A stretch of 64,000 nt of DNA, taken from contig NC_088296.1 of assembly GCF_032854445.1 (NCBI RefSeq), forward strand, positions 5,295,246 to 5,359,245, given 5' to 3'. The notes under the pieces are model-generated. The model was not told the origin of the DNA. It saw only the letters and a list, made by a program, of their open reading frames with translations, and did not search any database. Positions 1 to 11,094 of this stretch are shown one piece after another (the first letter of the stretch is position 1; every line of letters starts with the position of its first letter). Made by a program: the position numbers and the translations under genes. This DNA is from Liolophura sinensis. Lineage: Eukaryota > Mollusca > Polyplacophora > Chitonida > Chitonidae.

Positions 1-1895
1 GCTGACTGGCATTTGACCACCGCTCCATCAATATGATTCTTCCACGTAAGCTTAGCATCAAAAACTATACCAAGAAATTTGAAATACTAGGTGTATTTAA
101 TATTGTAATCTGCCCCTTTTAATGATATATGACATGTGATTTTCCTTTTAGTAAATAACAGGGCTTCTGACATAGAAGAGGAAAATTAAAACCCCCATAT
201 CTCTTCCCACTGAAAAATATTTGATACGGTGATATTAGTGACTTTTACTACATGTTTCAGATTTCTTTCGCAAACCAGAAGGTCTTATCATCTGCAAATA
301 AAGGACTTGTTGACATTGTATGGTACAGACTCGGGAAGGTCATTTATCATAACATTAAACAGTGTAGGTGATATAACGCTGCCTTGGGGTGTTCCGTTTG
401 TGATAGCTACTTTTTTGGATAGACAAGAACCAATTCTCACTTGGATAACTCTGTCGGATAAGAAACTTTTGATCCACCCAAACATACGCCCACCAATACC
501 AATTTTACTCAGATTGTTTAAACAACAATCCTTTCCTCCAGTCCATGTCGTATGCTTTTTCTACATCTAAGAAAACAGCTACAAGGTATTCTTAGTTAGC
601 TAACGCACACTTAACTGAATGCTCTAGCTGAACTAAATGGTCTAAGGTTCTCCTACCTTTTCTGAAGCCACCCTGAGCCGATGATATTATATTTTTACAC
701 CCATCATAATGCTGACCGCCGTCGTATAAGTGAAACATTCTTGAGTACGGCGTAACACACCAATCAAATAAATAAATAAATCACCACACAGAATTAATAA
801 CCATTAAAATGAGACTTAAAAAATTATCTGGCATGATTTTCAACATGGTGTACCCAATTCCATCCAGGCCAGGGATGACTCTTGTCTGCCGAAGTGCCCC
901 TTAAGTTCCTGAAGAGAAAATTCATCATTAATAGGTAATTCATCGAAGCAAACGTTTTGATATATATGGTCATTCCACATTCTCAAATGTGTTCAAGAAA
1001 TTCAGGGTCATAATTAGCGTCACTGCTAACAGCAGCAAAAGACTCAACTAGAAGGTCACTTTTTTCCTCGTTTGTAAAAGCATTGACGTTACACTTAACG
1101 AGAGCTGGAATAGACAAACCTTTACTCTGGCCTTTGATTTTCTTAACCTGTTTCCAGACCTGAGTTACTGATGTATCTTCGTTTAGTTTCGAACAATAAT
1201 CCCGCCAATGGTCTTTTTGTGCTTGTTTAATAATTCGCTGGGCGGCTGCTTTTTTCTTCTTATAATCAATTATACGATTCTTTGCTCTTTTCCTATGTTT
1301 AATACCGTCTGTACATTCAGTATTCCAATATATTACGGGTTGTTTCTGTTGGTATTTACCTGCCGTCCGAGGAATGGTTTCATTAGCTATTTACGTTATT
1401 GCACAAATAACATTATCATTAAATATATCAACATTGTCATTAGCCATTTCCTCCACTGAGACAGACAAACATTTGCTGCGGAATAACCCCCAATTTGCTT
1501 TTTTAATATTCCATCTTAGTAGTTGCCCTATATCATTGAATTTTGGTGTTACCCGAACATCAATGATAACTAAATGTTGTTCTGATCAGCCGACCATGAC
1601 AGATCAGATAATATGTCAAGTGAGGATAACGTGAGATCTAACGGGGTTAATTCTACTGATATTGGATTAAACCGTGTTCCAGTTTCACCATTACGAATAA
1701 CCCAAATCATATTTCTCTATAACATTTTCAACCAGTTCTCCATTTGAATCATTAATTTTTCCACCCCAAACTGTGTGCACTGAAATCACCACATATAATA
1801 ATACTTCCTGAAAGAGCTGAAAATATTTTGTCAATATCTGCCATACTCAGTTTGTTACATAGGTTATACAAATTCAGTAAAGTAACTTTTCTGGA
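1..1895 (-). mobile_element. Degenerate non-LTR retrotransposon (LINE) ORF2, open at window edge
   Basis: Read on the minus strand. An endonuclease piece near 1750-1885 contains 'IIICGDF', the usual AP-endonuclease 'GDFNAH' site in altered form. A linker follows around 960-1170. A reverse transcriptase piece at about 240-690 contains 'GGFRKGRRTLDHLVQ', 'VAVFLDVEKAYD', 'TPQGSVISPTLFNVMINDLP' and a frameshifted 'FADDK', which is the catalytic YADD-type box. 'FDAKLTWKNHI' at about 1-90 is the usual downstream RT region, so the element continues past the window start. Stops (for example 'CALAN*EYLVAV'), a frameshift at the FADD box and an inserted SINE tail at 700-780 show it is dead. It is a Jockey/I-type LINE by motif. 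It abuts the Ty3/gypsy protease reading at about 1895, as if inserted into it. Confidence 0.85.
700..780 (+). repeat. SINE 3' end fragment
   Basis: This is the 'cataatgctgaccgccgtcg ... cggcgtaacacaccaatc(aaat)n' end of the window's common SINE. It lies inside the minus-strand LINE, so it is a nested later insertion or a 5'-truncated copy. Confidence 0.8.
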
Positions 1896-3361
1896 CAAAG
1901 AGAAAATCTCTATTGCGTAGCATTCTATCGAACTCAGCGGCGGCAAATTACTTGAAAACAAGGAGCTGCTCACTAAACTAACTTGGGAACCGGTGTCCCA
2001 TAACGCACTGGTTGAAACACCATCAAGCGTGCAGCTCACCACGTTTCTCTCTCCAACAAGCTTTGTGACTTTTGTGATTTTGTCAGAGTTGCACATTTAA
2101 GAGACACACTCCGCTGGTTTGTTAGTGTTCTGTGATCCGATGGGGTTTTCTCTGGATGTGTCGCGGACTATGGTTGACCCCGCCCCATAGCCCCGTTCCG
2201 TTCTGCTGTTTGTCAGGACAGTCTCTGGTTGTGTGATTCCTCGCATCACAGTCCAACAATGGCCGCACGATACAATTTCTGTATATAATTGTTTTACAGA
2301 CAAAGGATATTCTTTGATCTGCGCAACATAATCTGTCAAAGTGTTCTTCTCGAGTTTTGGCTGGGCTGGTTTGACGTCATCATCCTCAATGGCAGAAACA
2401 TTTACCTTCAGATCTTGACCTCGTGACCTTGAGTTTCAGGCGTCTCTCTTCTTCCTGTCTGGCGGCAATGCTCATGTCCTCAATGAGAACTTCATCTGGG
2501 ACAGCTATGTTGTCAAGGTAGGGCTTTATTTCCGACCTCACATTATTATTAGACAGTACAGTCTGTAGAGCATGGAGTGTCATCAGCTGAACCGAATAAC
2601 GATCGTGTTTTATTTTCGAATTTGCTTCTTGCGACGCGAACATCACACGTTGACGGAGGTCAAACACTCTGATCAACAAATCTGGCGCCGTTTCCTTGGA
2701 ACCCTTAGTGGCTGAACTAAGTAACTGGTAAAGTTCAGTCGGGCTTCTCTCATGGAAATAAAAACGCAGTATGCTGCGCAAGCTGCCAAGACTTAGGGCT
2801 GGTCTTACCTCCAGGTAACTGCCTAACTTTAGGCTTGGACGCACAGACTTAATGACAGCTTCAACGATTTCTGTGTCTGTGTACCCTTTTACCAGTCCAC
2901 CCTAAATTTGGTGTTTTAGGCTTGTGAATGGTAAATTGTCCTTCTGTCCTTCCACCCCAATCTGACCTGATATTTTGAACTCACGCTTTATTGGGACAAT
3001 GGCTGGGGGTTCAACAGGTGGTTTGACACTAACGGGACTTTAAGTCCTTTCAGTCTGTCCAAAATTTCAGCAAGGACATCTCTATCAATACTAAGTTCAG
3101 TGTCCAAAAAGTTCATCAGCAAAAACAACAAGGTTGATTTTGGATTTATCTGCCACATTGTTTTGCGTCACAAGCTTAAACTTCAAACACAGTTCTTGCA
3201 AATCGGGTACGGGTATGGTCGGCAGCAAACAGATCTCCATCAGTAGGTGTTGATGGTCTGGTGTAGCCATGGTGTAGTTAGTACACGTATACAGGTGTCT
3301 AGATGCTCATCGCTGTATTGAAGACATCATGCAGCACATCTGTCCTGGTAACGGCACCAAA
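1896..3361 (-). mobile_element. Ty3/gypsy-type gag and protease remnant
   Basis: On the minus strand a gag-like ORF (2386-2844) carries 'HERSPTELYQLLSSATKG' and helical text typical of retrotransposon gag. It is followed by a frameshifted zinc-knuckle region around 2210-2290 ('NHTTRDC') and by an aspartic protease piece at 1920-2096 with the active-site 'LWDTGSQVSLV'. The reading is lost at about 1900 where LINE sequence begins. On this strand a candidate primer-binding site and LTR lie just 5' of gag (3347-4016). The ORF is broken in several frames, so it is not functional. RT, RNase H and integrase are absent here. Pol fragments of a similar element lie at 7191-9400, possibly from a different copy. 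Confidence 0.8.
3347..3359 (-). promoter_or_regulatory. Candidate tRNA primer-binding site of the gypsy element
   Basis: The plus strand reads ggtaacggcacca, a tRNA 3' end including CCA. The minus strand therefore has TGGTGCCGTTACC next to the LTR edge and upstream of gag, the expected position and orientation for a retrotransposon PBS. I did not match it to a specific tRNA. Confidence 0.5.
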
Positions 3362-4016
3362 TGTAAAAGACCCAGATAACACACTGTATAACGTTCACAT
3401 GGTTTTATTCTGAAGAAGAATAAAAAGGGAATTTCGTTAGGACATAATGAAAATGTGGCGATCGTCTCAAAGATGGTAATGAGTGGACGATTTCAATAAC
3501 AACAAATCATAATTAATTTTCATGGAATACTGTAAATTAAGTGAAATAAAGTAATGCAATGTGTTTAAATGAAATGTGACATGAGTTTGCTTTACATCAA
3601 TATGAACTAATTGAAATAAATCTATATATACTTATACAATTGTTAACTCTGCAAAACCCCTATACAGTTTTGGAACAAAAATAAAGAAAGTTACAATATA
3701 TTACACTTTCCAGACACATATTGTCTTTTGACATTTAGAGTTAAGCCCCTTATTTCCATTATCCCAACAAAAGTAGTCGCCCCTGTTGAGCGTATTCCAT
3801 CAGGAGTTATCCTCCTTGTTTGCATACTTTTGACATCACACACATTCGTGGATTTCTACTACGAAATACGAAAGGAAATGTTCCTCTAAGCCCCTCAGGC
3901 TTTCTATCTAGCTTTACTGGAGTTACAAACTATTAAAAGACACAACTATCGTGACATATACTGAAACGAAACTACTGTTCTTTCAATCAGAAATCTAGCG
4001 AATACGAAGCGTAACA
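3362..4016 (-). repeat. Candidate 5' LTR of the gypsy element
   Basis: On the minus strand this interval starts TGTTACGC and ends TTTTACA, directly before the primer-binding site, giving TG...CA ends and about 655 bp. The matching 3' LTR is not in the window, so the outer border is a guess. A stretch at 3412-3485 (gggaatttcgttagga...) recurs at 4194-4268. Confidence 0.4.
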
Positions 4017-4193
4017 TTACGTAATGTTAATTAAAAGGAAACAACAACGACGTCTGAAGGTGAGCGATAGACAAACTACTTTGTAAGCTAATCTGCTAAT
4101 TAATACAACGATGTGCTCATTCGACATAACTATACAAGTAACTGTACATTCAACAACTATCATATAGCTAAAGGAATCTGCATGATTACATAC

Positions 4194-4268
4194 CTTAAGA
4201 AGAATAAGAAGGGAATTTCGTTAGGGCATAATCAAAACGTGGCGACCGTCTCAGGGATGGTAAATGAG
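4194..4268. repeat. Second copy of an LTR segment
   Basis: About 75 bp matching 3412-3485 with scattered substitutions (agaagaataa..aagggaatttcg ... gtggcgaccgtctc). It probably belongs to a second, mostly lost LTR or solo LTR. Confidence 0.6.
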
Positions 4269-4489
4269 TGCGGGATCCCACAATCCTTTGCGTCTGAAGC
4301 CACGCTGTCCCAAACACACGAACACTCATTCCTTATGTTATTCATTACAGGTTATGAAAAATACTAACAGAAAATTGTGCCACAATGATAGTTAACAAAA
4401 AAATGTTACAAAAGATGTTTACTTCACTGTGGTGATATTGCACATGTATATGGGGGCCCCACACCTTGCGGGACTACATTGGAGGTCTG

Positions 4490-5200
4490 AGAGATTTGAG
4501 AGTTTGATAGGTTTGAGTCTCAAGCAAATGAGTTGTCTCCAACAGTTTCACAGGTTTACAGTTAGCACTCAAAGACCAAAAAATCCTAAAGCTTTTTTTG
4601 GAGAAAGCGCCACCTCAGAGGTTGAGCTATCAGCTCGACAAACTTTCTCCACCAGTGTTTTTTTGGTGGTTGTTGACAAACTACTTTCTGAAATCGATCG
4701 CAGGTATGCTGCATATGATAACCTCAACAACACTTTTGGCTTCCTGAACAATTTTTTCGAATCTTACTGTTCCAGAGCTAAGAAACAAAGCATCTCATCT
4801 CCAAAGTAAATATTCAGCTGACCTGGAGATGAACTTTGTGGAGGAGATTGTCCAGTTTAAAGATTTTATTCGTGGTAAAGGCATCACATCTGCTCCATTG
4901 CTTTTACGGTTCATTAGGGAAAAGAACCTGCAGGACATCTTCCCAAATGTAGATATTGCATTCAGGCTTTACCTGACATTTCCTGTCACGAATGCAAGTG
5001 GTGAACGATCATTCTCCAAGCTTAAAATAGTTAAAAACAGACTCACATCCACAATAGGACAGGAAAAACTGAACCATTTGACTCTCATGTCTGTTGAGAG
5101 TGTTCTAGTGAGAAAGCTGGACTTTAGTGATCTTATCAAGGACTTTGCTGCAAAAAAATCCAGAGAAGTAGGCATCTTTTCAAGGTTCATGCCAAACTAA
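4490..5200 (+). pseudogene. hAT-superfamily transposase remnant, C-terminal half
   Basis: Two plus-strand reading frames (4429-4809 and 4829-5200) look like successive parts of one hAT transposase of the ZMYM1-like kind. The first has 'ARQTFSTSVFLVVVDKLLSEID' followed by a 'Y.NTFGFL' block. The second holds the C-terminal dimerisation domain: 'LYLTFPVTNASGERSFSKLK', then 'KNRLTSTIGQEKLNHL'. The 'P.T...GERSFS.L' signature is diagnostic of hAT C-termini. The frames are separated by a stop, and the N-terminal zinc finger and catalytic core are missing. No terminal inverted repeats were identified. It is a dead fragment. Confidence 0.8.
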
Positions 5201-5639
5201 TGCCTATAATTCTTATCCATAATATAACCCTTTGACTGAAAGGGTTTGGTATTATTGCTTAGGGTATTCCATTTAAACTTTAAAAACTTCAGTATTGTCT
5301 GATCTCTTTTTTCCAGGAACATTATATTTGTTTATATCCATGTTCTGTGTGCCTGGCAGGGAAGCACTTTTTGAACATTTATTTCCTTTTCACCAAGTAG
5401 TTTGAAATCAAAGACTGAGTTTGAGTTTTGATACCTTTATTTCCACTTGTGAATGACTTACAATGCTGGGTTATTTGTACATGTATTGCTTGTTCATATG
5501 GCTTTGTTAAAGTAAATTTGAGAGTTGCACTTTCTTGCACTTAATGTTTTATAGTTTGTGTCCATGCAACAACAAAAGCCATTCAAAGATTTTATTTCGT
5601 GATGCAAACAGCATATTCTAGTTTGGAACCCTAACCTGT

Positions 5640-5812
5640 GGTTTTGTCTGTCTAGAAACCAACCTGTCCAAACATTTTTGTTTCATTTTTGATGTTTTGA
5701 CTACCAAATCGAAAACCTGAACCGCCTCGTGTTTTCAACTTGCTCTCGCCACGATATAGCTGAGATATTGCCGATGTGGCGTTAAGCCATAATCATTCAT
5801 TCATTCATTCTC
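5640..5812 (+). repeat. LINE 3' UTR tail with ATTC microsatellite end
   Basis: 'aaaacctgaaccgcctcgtg' followed by 'gccgatgtggcgttaagcc' and (attc)n. The same end closes the LINE copy at 29300-30395, so this is a severely 5'-truncated LINE insertion. Confidence 0.8.
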
Positions 5813-7190
5813 ATGTTTAGACAAGTAGTATGGCTCAATACCAGTATCTCATGTAGATAACACACCACGTAATATTACCATAAACTCAAAACTTACGACC
5901 CTCTTTACCCATCCCTCTCTTGTACGTGGACACAGTTTATCCGAACACATGACATCCACGGGAAATGAAAGATTGAACATTCAGACCCTTACGATCCTTG
6001 TGCCATCGCGACGGAGAATCGTGGACCACATGCCAATAGAGCTCTCGTTTCTCATCAAATTAGGAGAGACTAAAGAATGCAAACTCCTATACCGAAAAGG
6101 GCGGTTAGGAAATTGCATGTGATTATATTTTCTCTGGTAACAGAATAGAGAGTTACGCGGCATGATTAACAGATAATTACGAGAACACGTCGTGGCGTGT
6201 CTAGAATGAACAACGACGACATCTACTAGTTCTACCACTCAACTGCTCTATTGAAGCCAACAATTATTCCGAAACGGAATTTTCTATTTAAACATATTTT
6301 TAACACGCCTACAGGACTATATAAATTGTCAGCCACGACATCCAGAAATACCATGATGGGCGATCACCCCACCTACTGGGACTATAGTAGATGCCATGTG
6401 GCCTGTTTGTTTAAAACACGTTGTTGGTCGAATACGTTATCGGTCGAATATTGTCATAGATTAATGTAGTTCTGTATGCACACATCTCAAGCATAACTTA
6501 AACCACAAGTTGATGCCATGAGCAAGGGCTATATACACATATGCAGGAAAAACAGTTTAGTGTATTGAAGGCTAAACCTAGAGTCAGAGCTACCCTCTCC
6601 TGAATGGAAAGCCTCTATGCTCCACGTCATCTGATTTTGGAAATGTTTATCGCATTGTGTGTGTTGCACAAGCTAAGATGACTCCTGTTATGTATATGTC
6701 CAGGGTGGCCTAAGCTAATTACTGTATGAATTAAGACTGACACAGAGTTGCATAATGACTACGTTTCTTTACTTCCGAATGCCGGTATTCAACTGACTGA
6801 GCACATGGCCCCCATAATACATAGCGCGTACGTTTCGGGTAATATCGGCAACACTCGACATCCCTCGTCACCTTTGAAATGAAAGTAACACAATTCTACT
6901 TAAATGTTAAATGTCTCTGAATTAACGAAATGTCAGTCATTGTTCTGTTCCTATTCCTATCTGGAATATAAAGTTCAGTGGAGTGAACACAATGTATGGA
7001 TAGTGAGCATATAGCAAAAGCACGATAAACACAGTGGCATCAAATGTTGATTTCACCAATGAAATAAAGGGTTCTTAGCATGCTTGCTGCAATAAACAGT
7101 TACAAAATGTCTATATGGTTTACTGTCACTCAGTGTACTGTATTCTTGTCACGATCGGGGAGTTAACACAAACAGTGCTCAATATCTGAT
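5813..7190. other. No gene recognised
   Basis: Short open frames here (for example 5981-6238 minus and 6251-6469 plus) show no known motif. Part of 6500-7165 may be the 3' LTR of the pol-bearing gypsy element, which ends at 7191, but I could not define its borders. Confidence 0.4.
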
Positions 7191-9400
7191 TTAGTCCTTG
7201 AGATATGTCGGTTCGCGTCTAGCACGTACGGGTCTATGTGGTTTTGGCGAGTTATCAGCTTGCTTTCCTGACTCAACAGGTTTACGAGGAAATTCAGGTT
7301 CCAAGTCCTCCTCCTCCGCCATTGGAGGATTGAATGATTGAGACACAATTTTCCTGAAGAATGAACTGTTCCTGGTGATTTTATGTTTACGAACCGCGGT
7401 GATCACATTACCTTTGGTAGATATCACACGGTACGGTTTCGGATTGAACAGGGGTTTTGCTTTCCCTTGTCCAGTAGAGTACTTAACTAGCACACTGTCA
7501 CCCACTTCCAAGTCACTAGGGCGAGCATTGTTTCGCGTATCGGCGTACAGTTTCATTTTGCGTTTGGCTTCAAAGTCGCTCTTTTTTGCTATGTTCTCTG
7601 TTTTCTGACGCTGTTTTGGAGACGACATCTGGGGTAGAGATAAGCGAGGTTCACGACCAAATAAAAGACGGAATGTAGTAAACCCAGTAGATGGATGCGA
7701 TGTAGCACGGTACTGCAAAGTGAACTTATTAATCTGTTGTTTCCAGTTTTTCTGTTCAATATGTGCTACTCTGGTGGCTTTCATGAGCGGCTTGTTGAAA
7801 CACTCTGCTTGGGAGTTTGCTCTTAGCCATAAAGGTGTCACTTTCCTATGAAAGAATCCGGTGTGCTTAGCATACTAAGCGATTTAATGAGAATTGAACG
7901 AACTGCCATTGTCAGTTTTAAGCACTTGTGGAATTCCAAACTGTGATAGCACTTTGTCCAGTGCAGGTATCACTGTATTTGCAGATGTAGATTTCACAAT
8001 TTCTACCACTGGATACCTGGAAAATTCATTGGTTATTACGAATAGATATTCACCTGTTGGAAGAGGTCCACAAAAATCTGCACTGAGTTTCTGCCACGGT
8101 TGTTTTGGCATTGTAGACATACTGAGAGGTTCCATTTGTCGAGTATTGGCGTATGTTGTTGACTGGCACGCGATGCAGCTTTTAACAGTACTTTCCACTT
8201 TGTGATTGATGTTGGGAAACCAGACCTTTGATCTGATGAAGGCCTTGGTTCGGTTAATTCCTTGATGTCCTTCATGTACTAATGCGACTGCTGTATCTCG
8301 CAATACGGAAGGAATCACAATCAACTTGCCACGTAACAGAATATTGTTGCGATGACAAGTAAGCTCGTCATGGACGTCTCTGAAAGATTGTAATTCGTCC
8401 TTCTTAATGTCCTGATCAGTCAGCGACTTAATTGCATGCCATCTACCGGTACGGACGAGTTCCGTGACTTTCTGTAAGCGTTTTGTCAGCCGCTGTGGCT
8501 TCTTTGATATCGTCAATGTTCATGGCCTTGGGTGTTGAGGTATTTGCCACGAAATTTACGTACTAATCTGCCAGTTTCTGTTCTCAGGGTACTGATTTAC
8601 GTCTTCTTACGGGAGGGTGGCGAGACATATAGTCTGCAAGATTCTCACATCCGGGACGGTAGTTGATGGTGAACTGTAAGCGTAGTCCCCATCGTTCGAT
8701 GCGCAGTGGAGGTTTCGGCTTTTGCCAAATTTTCTCCACAGGTTTGTGATCTGTCACTATCGTGAAGTGAGGCGCACCGTTTACATACATATCAAAACGT
8801 TCACAAGCCCAAACAACTCCAAGGGCCTCGCGTTCTGTTTGACTGTAACGAGATCCAACGTTGGTGAGCGTACGGCTTGCGAATGCGACGATCCTTTGAT
8901 CCTGAACTAACATTCCACCAAGTCCGACGGGACTGGCATCTACGATAATTTCTGTCCTGCGGATTGAAACATGCTATAACTGTATCACTAGTAAGTCTTT
9001 GTTTCAATGTCTGAAATGCTGTCTCTTGTTCGTCCGACCAAGTTCAGCTAACATGTGTTTTCGTCAAGCGACGCAAAGGTTCTGTAAGCGTAGCGTGATC
9101 ACTAATAAATTGAGCACAAAAGTTTGTCATGCCCAAGAAGCTCTTGATTTCTGAAACGCTAGTAGGGCGTGATGCTTTCTGAATGGCTTCCACTTTTTGG
9201 GGATCTGGCGAAACTCCATCGCCACTGAATATCAGATCAAAGAATTCCAACTGGTCTTCACATTAATCACGATTAAGTGTTACGCCTTTGTCACTCAAGC
9301 GTTTGAGCGTTGCGTCTAGAACTACGTTGTGTTGTTCTTGATCCTTGGTGTACACAATTATGTCATAACTGAGGTTCTTAGTACCTGGAATGTCTTGAAA
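7191..9400 (-). mobile_element. Ty3/gypsy pol remnant: RT, RNase H, integrase
   Basis: Minus-strand order is RT C-terminal part (about 9400-9044: 'DIIVYTKDQEQHN', 'SFLGMTNFCAQFI'), RT-type RNase H (8913-8584: 'YSQTEREALGVVWACERF', 'IVTDHKPVE'), then integrase. The integrase has an H2C2 zinc finger ('HEGHQGINR...CIACQ'), catalytic core ('ADFCGPLPTG', 'LKTDNGSSFNSH') and a C-terminal part (7841-7191: 'NSQAECFNK', 'YRATSHPSTG', 'FGREPRLSLPQ'). Frameshifts or stops separate RT from RNase H and split integrase at about 7860. The N-terminal RT half is missing and a SINE tail sits at the break (about 9405-9475). It is non-functional. The 'YRATSHPSTG' text is typical of metazoan Ty3/gypsy elements. 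Confidence 0.9.
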
Positions 9401-9404
9401 CCTC

Positions 9405-9475
9405 CACATCGAAAGTACTCGGAATTGAGTACAGCGTAAAACACCAATCAAATTAACAAATAAAAGAGTTGCGAA
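9405..9475 (+). repeat. SINE 3' end fragment
   Basis: 'agtacagcgtaaaacaccaatcaaa' with an A/T-rich tail interrupts the 5' side of the gypsy pol remnant. Confidence 0.7.
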
Positions 9476-10787
9476 CAAAAATTTTTATTGTCTGGCTTGC
9501 AGCGTACTTCAGCTTTGGTACCATTTCTTGGCAGCGAGCACACGCTTTATTTCGGTCTAAATACGCCACTGAACAGTAGCCGGAAGTACACCTGTTCAAA
9601 TCTGTGCGGCCTCCCGGTGCTTCAGCCTGCTGTTCCTGGCTTGGACGGTTCTCGTTTGAGAAAAATGTCGTTGCACAATTTTTCTTTAACGAAGTCAGAT
9701 ATATTAATTTTTCTTCATTTTAATTGGTTGAGGTCGTTTGGCAAAACTGAGGAGCGATTTTTCGTCTTTCATTTATCATACCTGTGAGCTTAGTAATCTT
9801 CAGAGCAGAGGTCGGTATTATGGCGTTGCCCCCGGCGGGTTCCCCAACAAGTTTGCGTCATGTGTAAACACGTGCATACGACATGTGCAAACACGGCGTA
9901 CTTTGCGATGGAAAATTTTGTGTAAAGCTCTGATTGGTGTGTTGGCTGGGCGTGAAATATGAGAGTGTAAGCAGATTGGTGGAATATAATCTGTTGATAT
10001 AACATTAGTAATTTTAGAAGTCCGGTAATTCTGAACATTTTGGCTGGACATAAGAAAATCTGTTACATTCATTATGTACTATACTTTAGATACTATAATT
10101 GTGTAATTTATTCGTTACTTGGAATAAAAATGATATTCTATATTCATTGGAAATATTGAATTTGGGTCCATGTCATTACATTCTGCGTGTAACCACCGAT
10201 CAAGCGCAGCATTAAATACACATCACAACTATTGTAATCATTTTGTAATTTATTTACATCAAGGATAACCAAGAGTTAGTGTTATAAACACCGTAGTATC
10301 CAAGTCGATGGGAGACGGCTGTTTTGAATTAGAAGCCATGGTCATGGTAAGTTCAGCTATCGACACTTTTAACGACAAAGTTACTTCAATTTTAACAGTT
10401 CTTCCCACGATATGGCTAAAATATTGCCATCCATTCATTCTGCTCATGTTAACATTCCGCCAGTCCAAAAATACTGAACACAAACGATCACACTGTCCAA
10501 AGCCTCGACGGTCGGAAACAACTAGAACAGAAAAGTGCCCCCACTCCCCCTGCTTTTCCTATATTCACTAACCTATCCGTAGTTCCAACACCACTTGTAC
10601 TTATCACAACATTACATAGCCTATACAATCCCGTCAAGTCGACAGAATTGTGGCATTTTACATTAAACAATACTCAATAGTATTAAGAAATAAAATGATA
10701 AAAATGAAACGATGTCGTCAGATTTTTTTGAGACACCGCAACTATCACAACAGATTATGCTCTTGATTTTTAAGTAGAGACGTAACT
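9476..10787. other. Mostly unassigned; downstream flank of the channel gene
   Basis: No supported gene. A degenerate LINE tail ('acgatatggctaaaatattgcc ... attcattc') lies at about 10408-10445. For the minus-strand channel gene ending at 10946, a possible poly(A) signal (plus 'tttatt', minus AATAAA) is seen near 10250. This is weak evidence. Confidence 0.35.
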
Positions 10788-10995
10788 TGTAAGAATTCGG
10801 CACAGCAGTTCACTGTTGACCCATTAGACCAGTGGGTAAGTTAGAAGTGGACTTACACCTTGTTAGATTTCGGCACAACAAGTCACTGTTGACCCATTAG
10901 TTAGGGTAAGTTAGAAGTGGAATTCGGCGCAGCAGATCATTGTTCTTACTTAAGGCGGCGGGTCCGTGAGTTGGAGGCAGAGTTGTATCTTGTTA
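10788..10995. repeat. Imperfect tandem repeat overlapping the last channel exon
   Basis: About three diverged units share 'attcggcacagcagttcactgttgacccattag', 'gtaagttagaagtgga' and '(ac)cttgttagaatyc'. The third, most diverged unit covers the stop codon and the C-terminal tail codons of the DEG/ENaC gene, so tandem duplication has probably built or altered its 3' end. Confidence 0.6.
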
Positions 10996-11094
10996 GAATC
11001 CAGCGGCAAGCACACCTCAGGAGAAATTCTACAATCTCCACAAGGGTGATTATGCTGGCCCCAAGAAACAATCCCATTTGACCCCCAACAGAGG
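10946..11094 (-). CDS. DEG/ENaC exon 8 (TM2 and C-terminus)
   Basis: Acceptor TTGTAG|CC, stop TAA at 10946. It encodes 'SVGGQMGLFLGASIITLVE' (pore and TM2) and a tail of roughly 20 residues. A possible further donor inside the tail (AACAAG|GTACAA) means the true C-terminus may differ. Confidence 0.88.

Noticed and set aside
7191-9400. Working retrovirus-like pol gene
   Set aside because: RT is truncated and RNase H and integrase lie in separate broken frames; it is a dead Ty3/gypsy copy.
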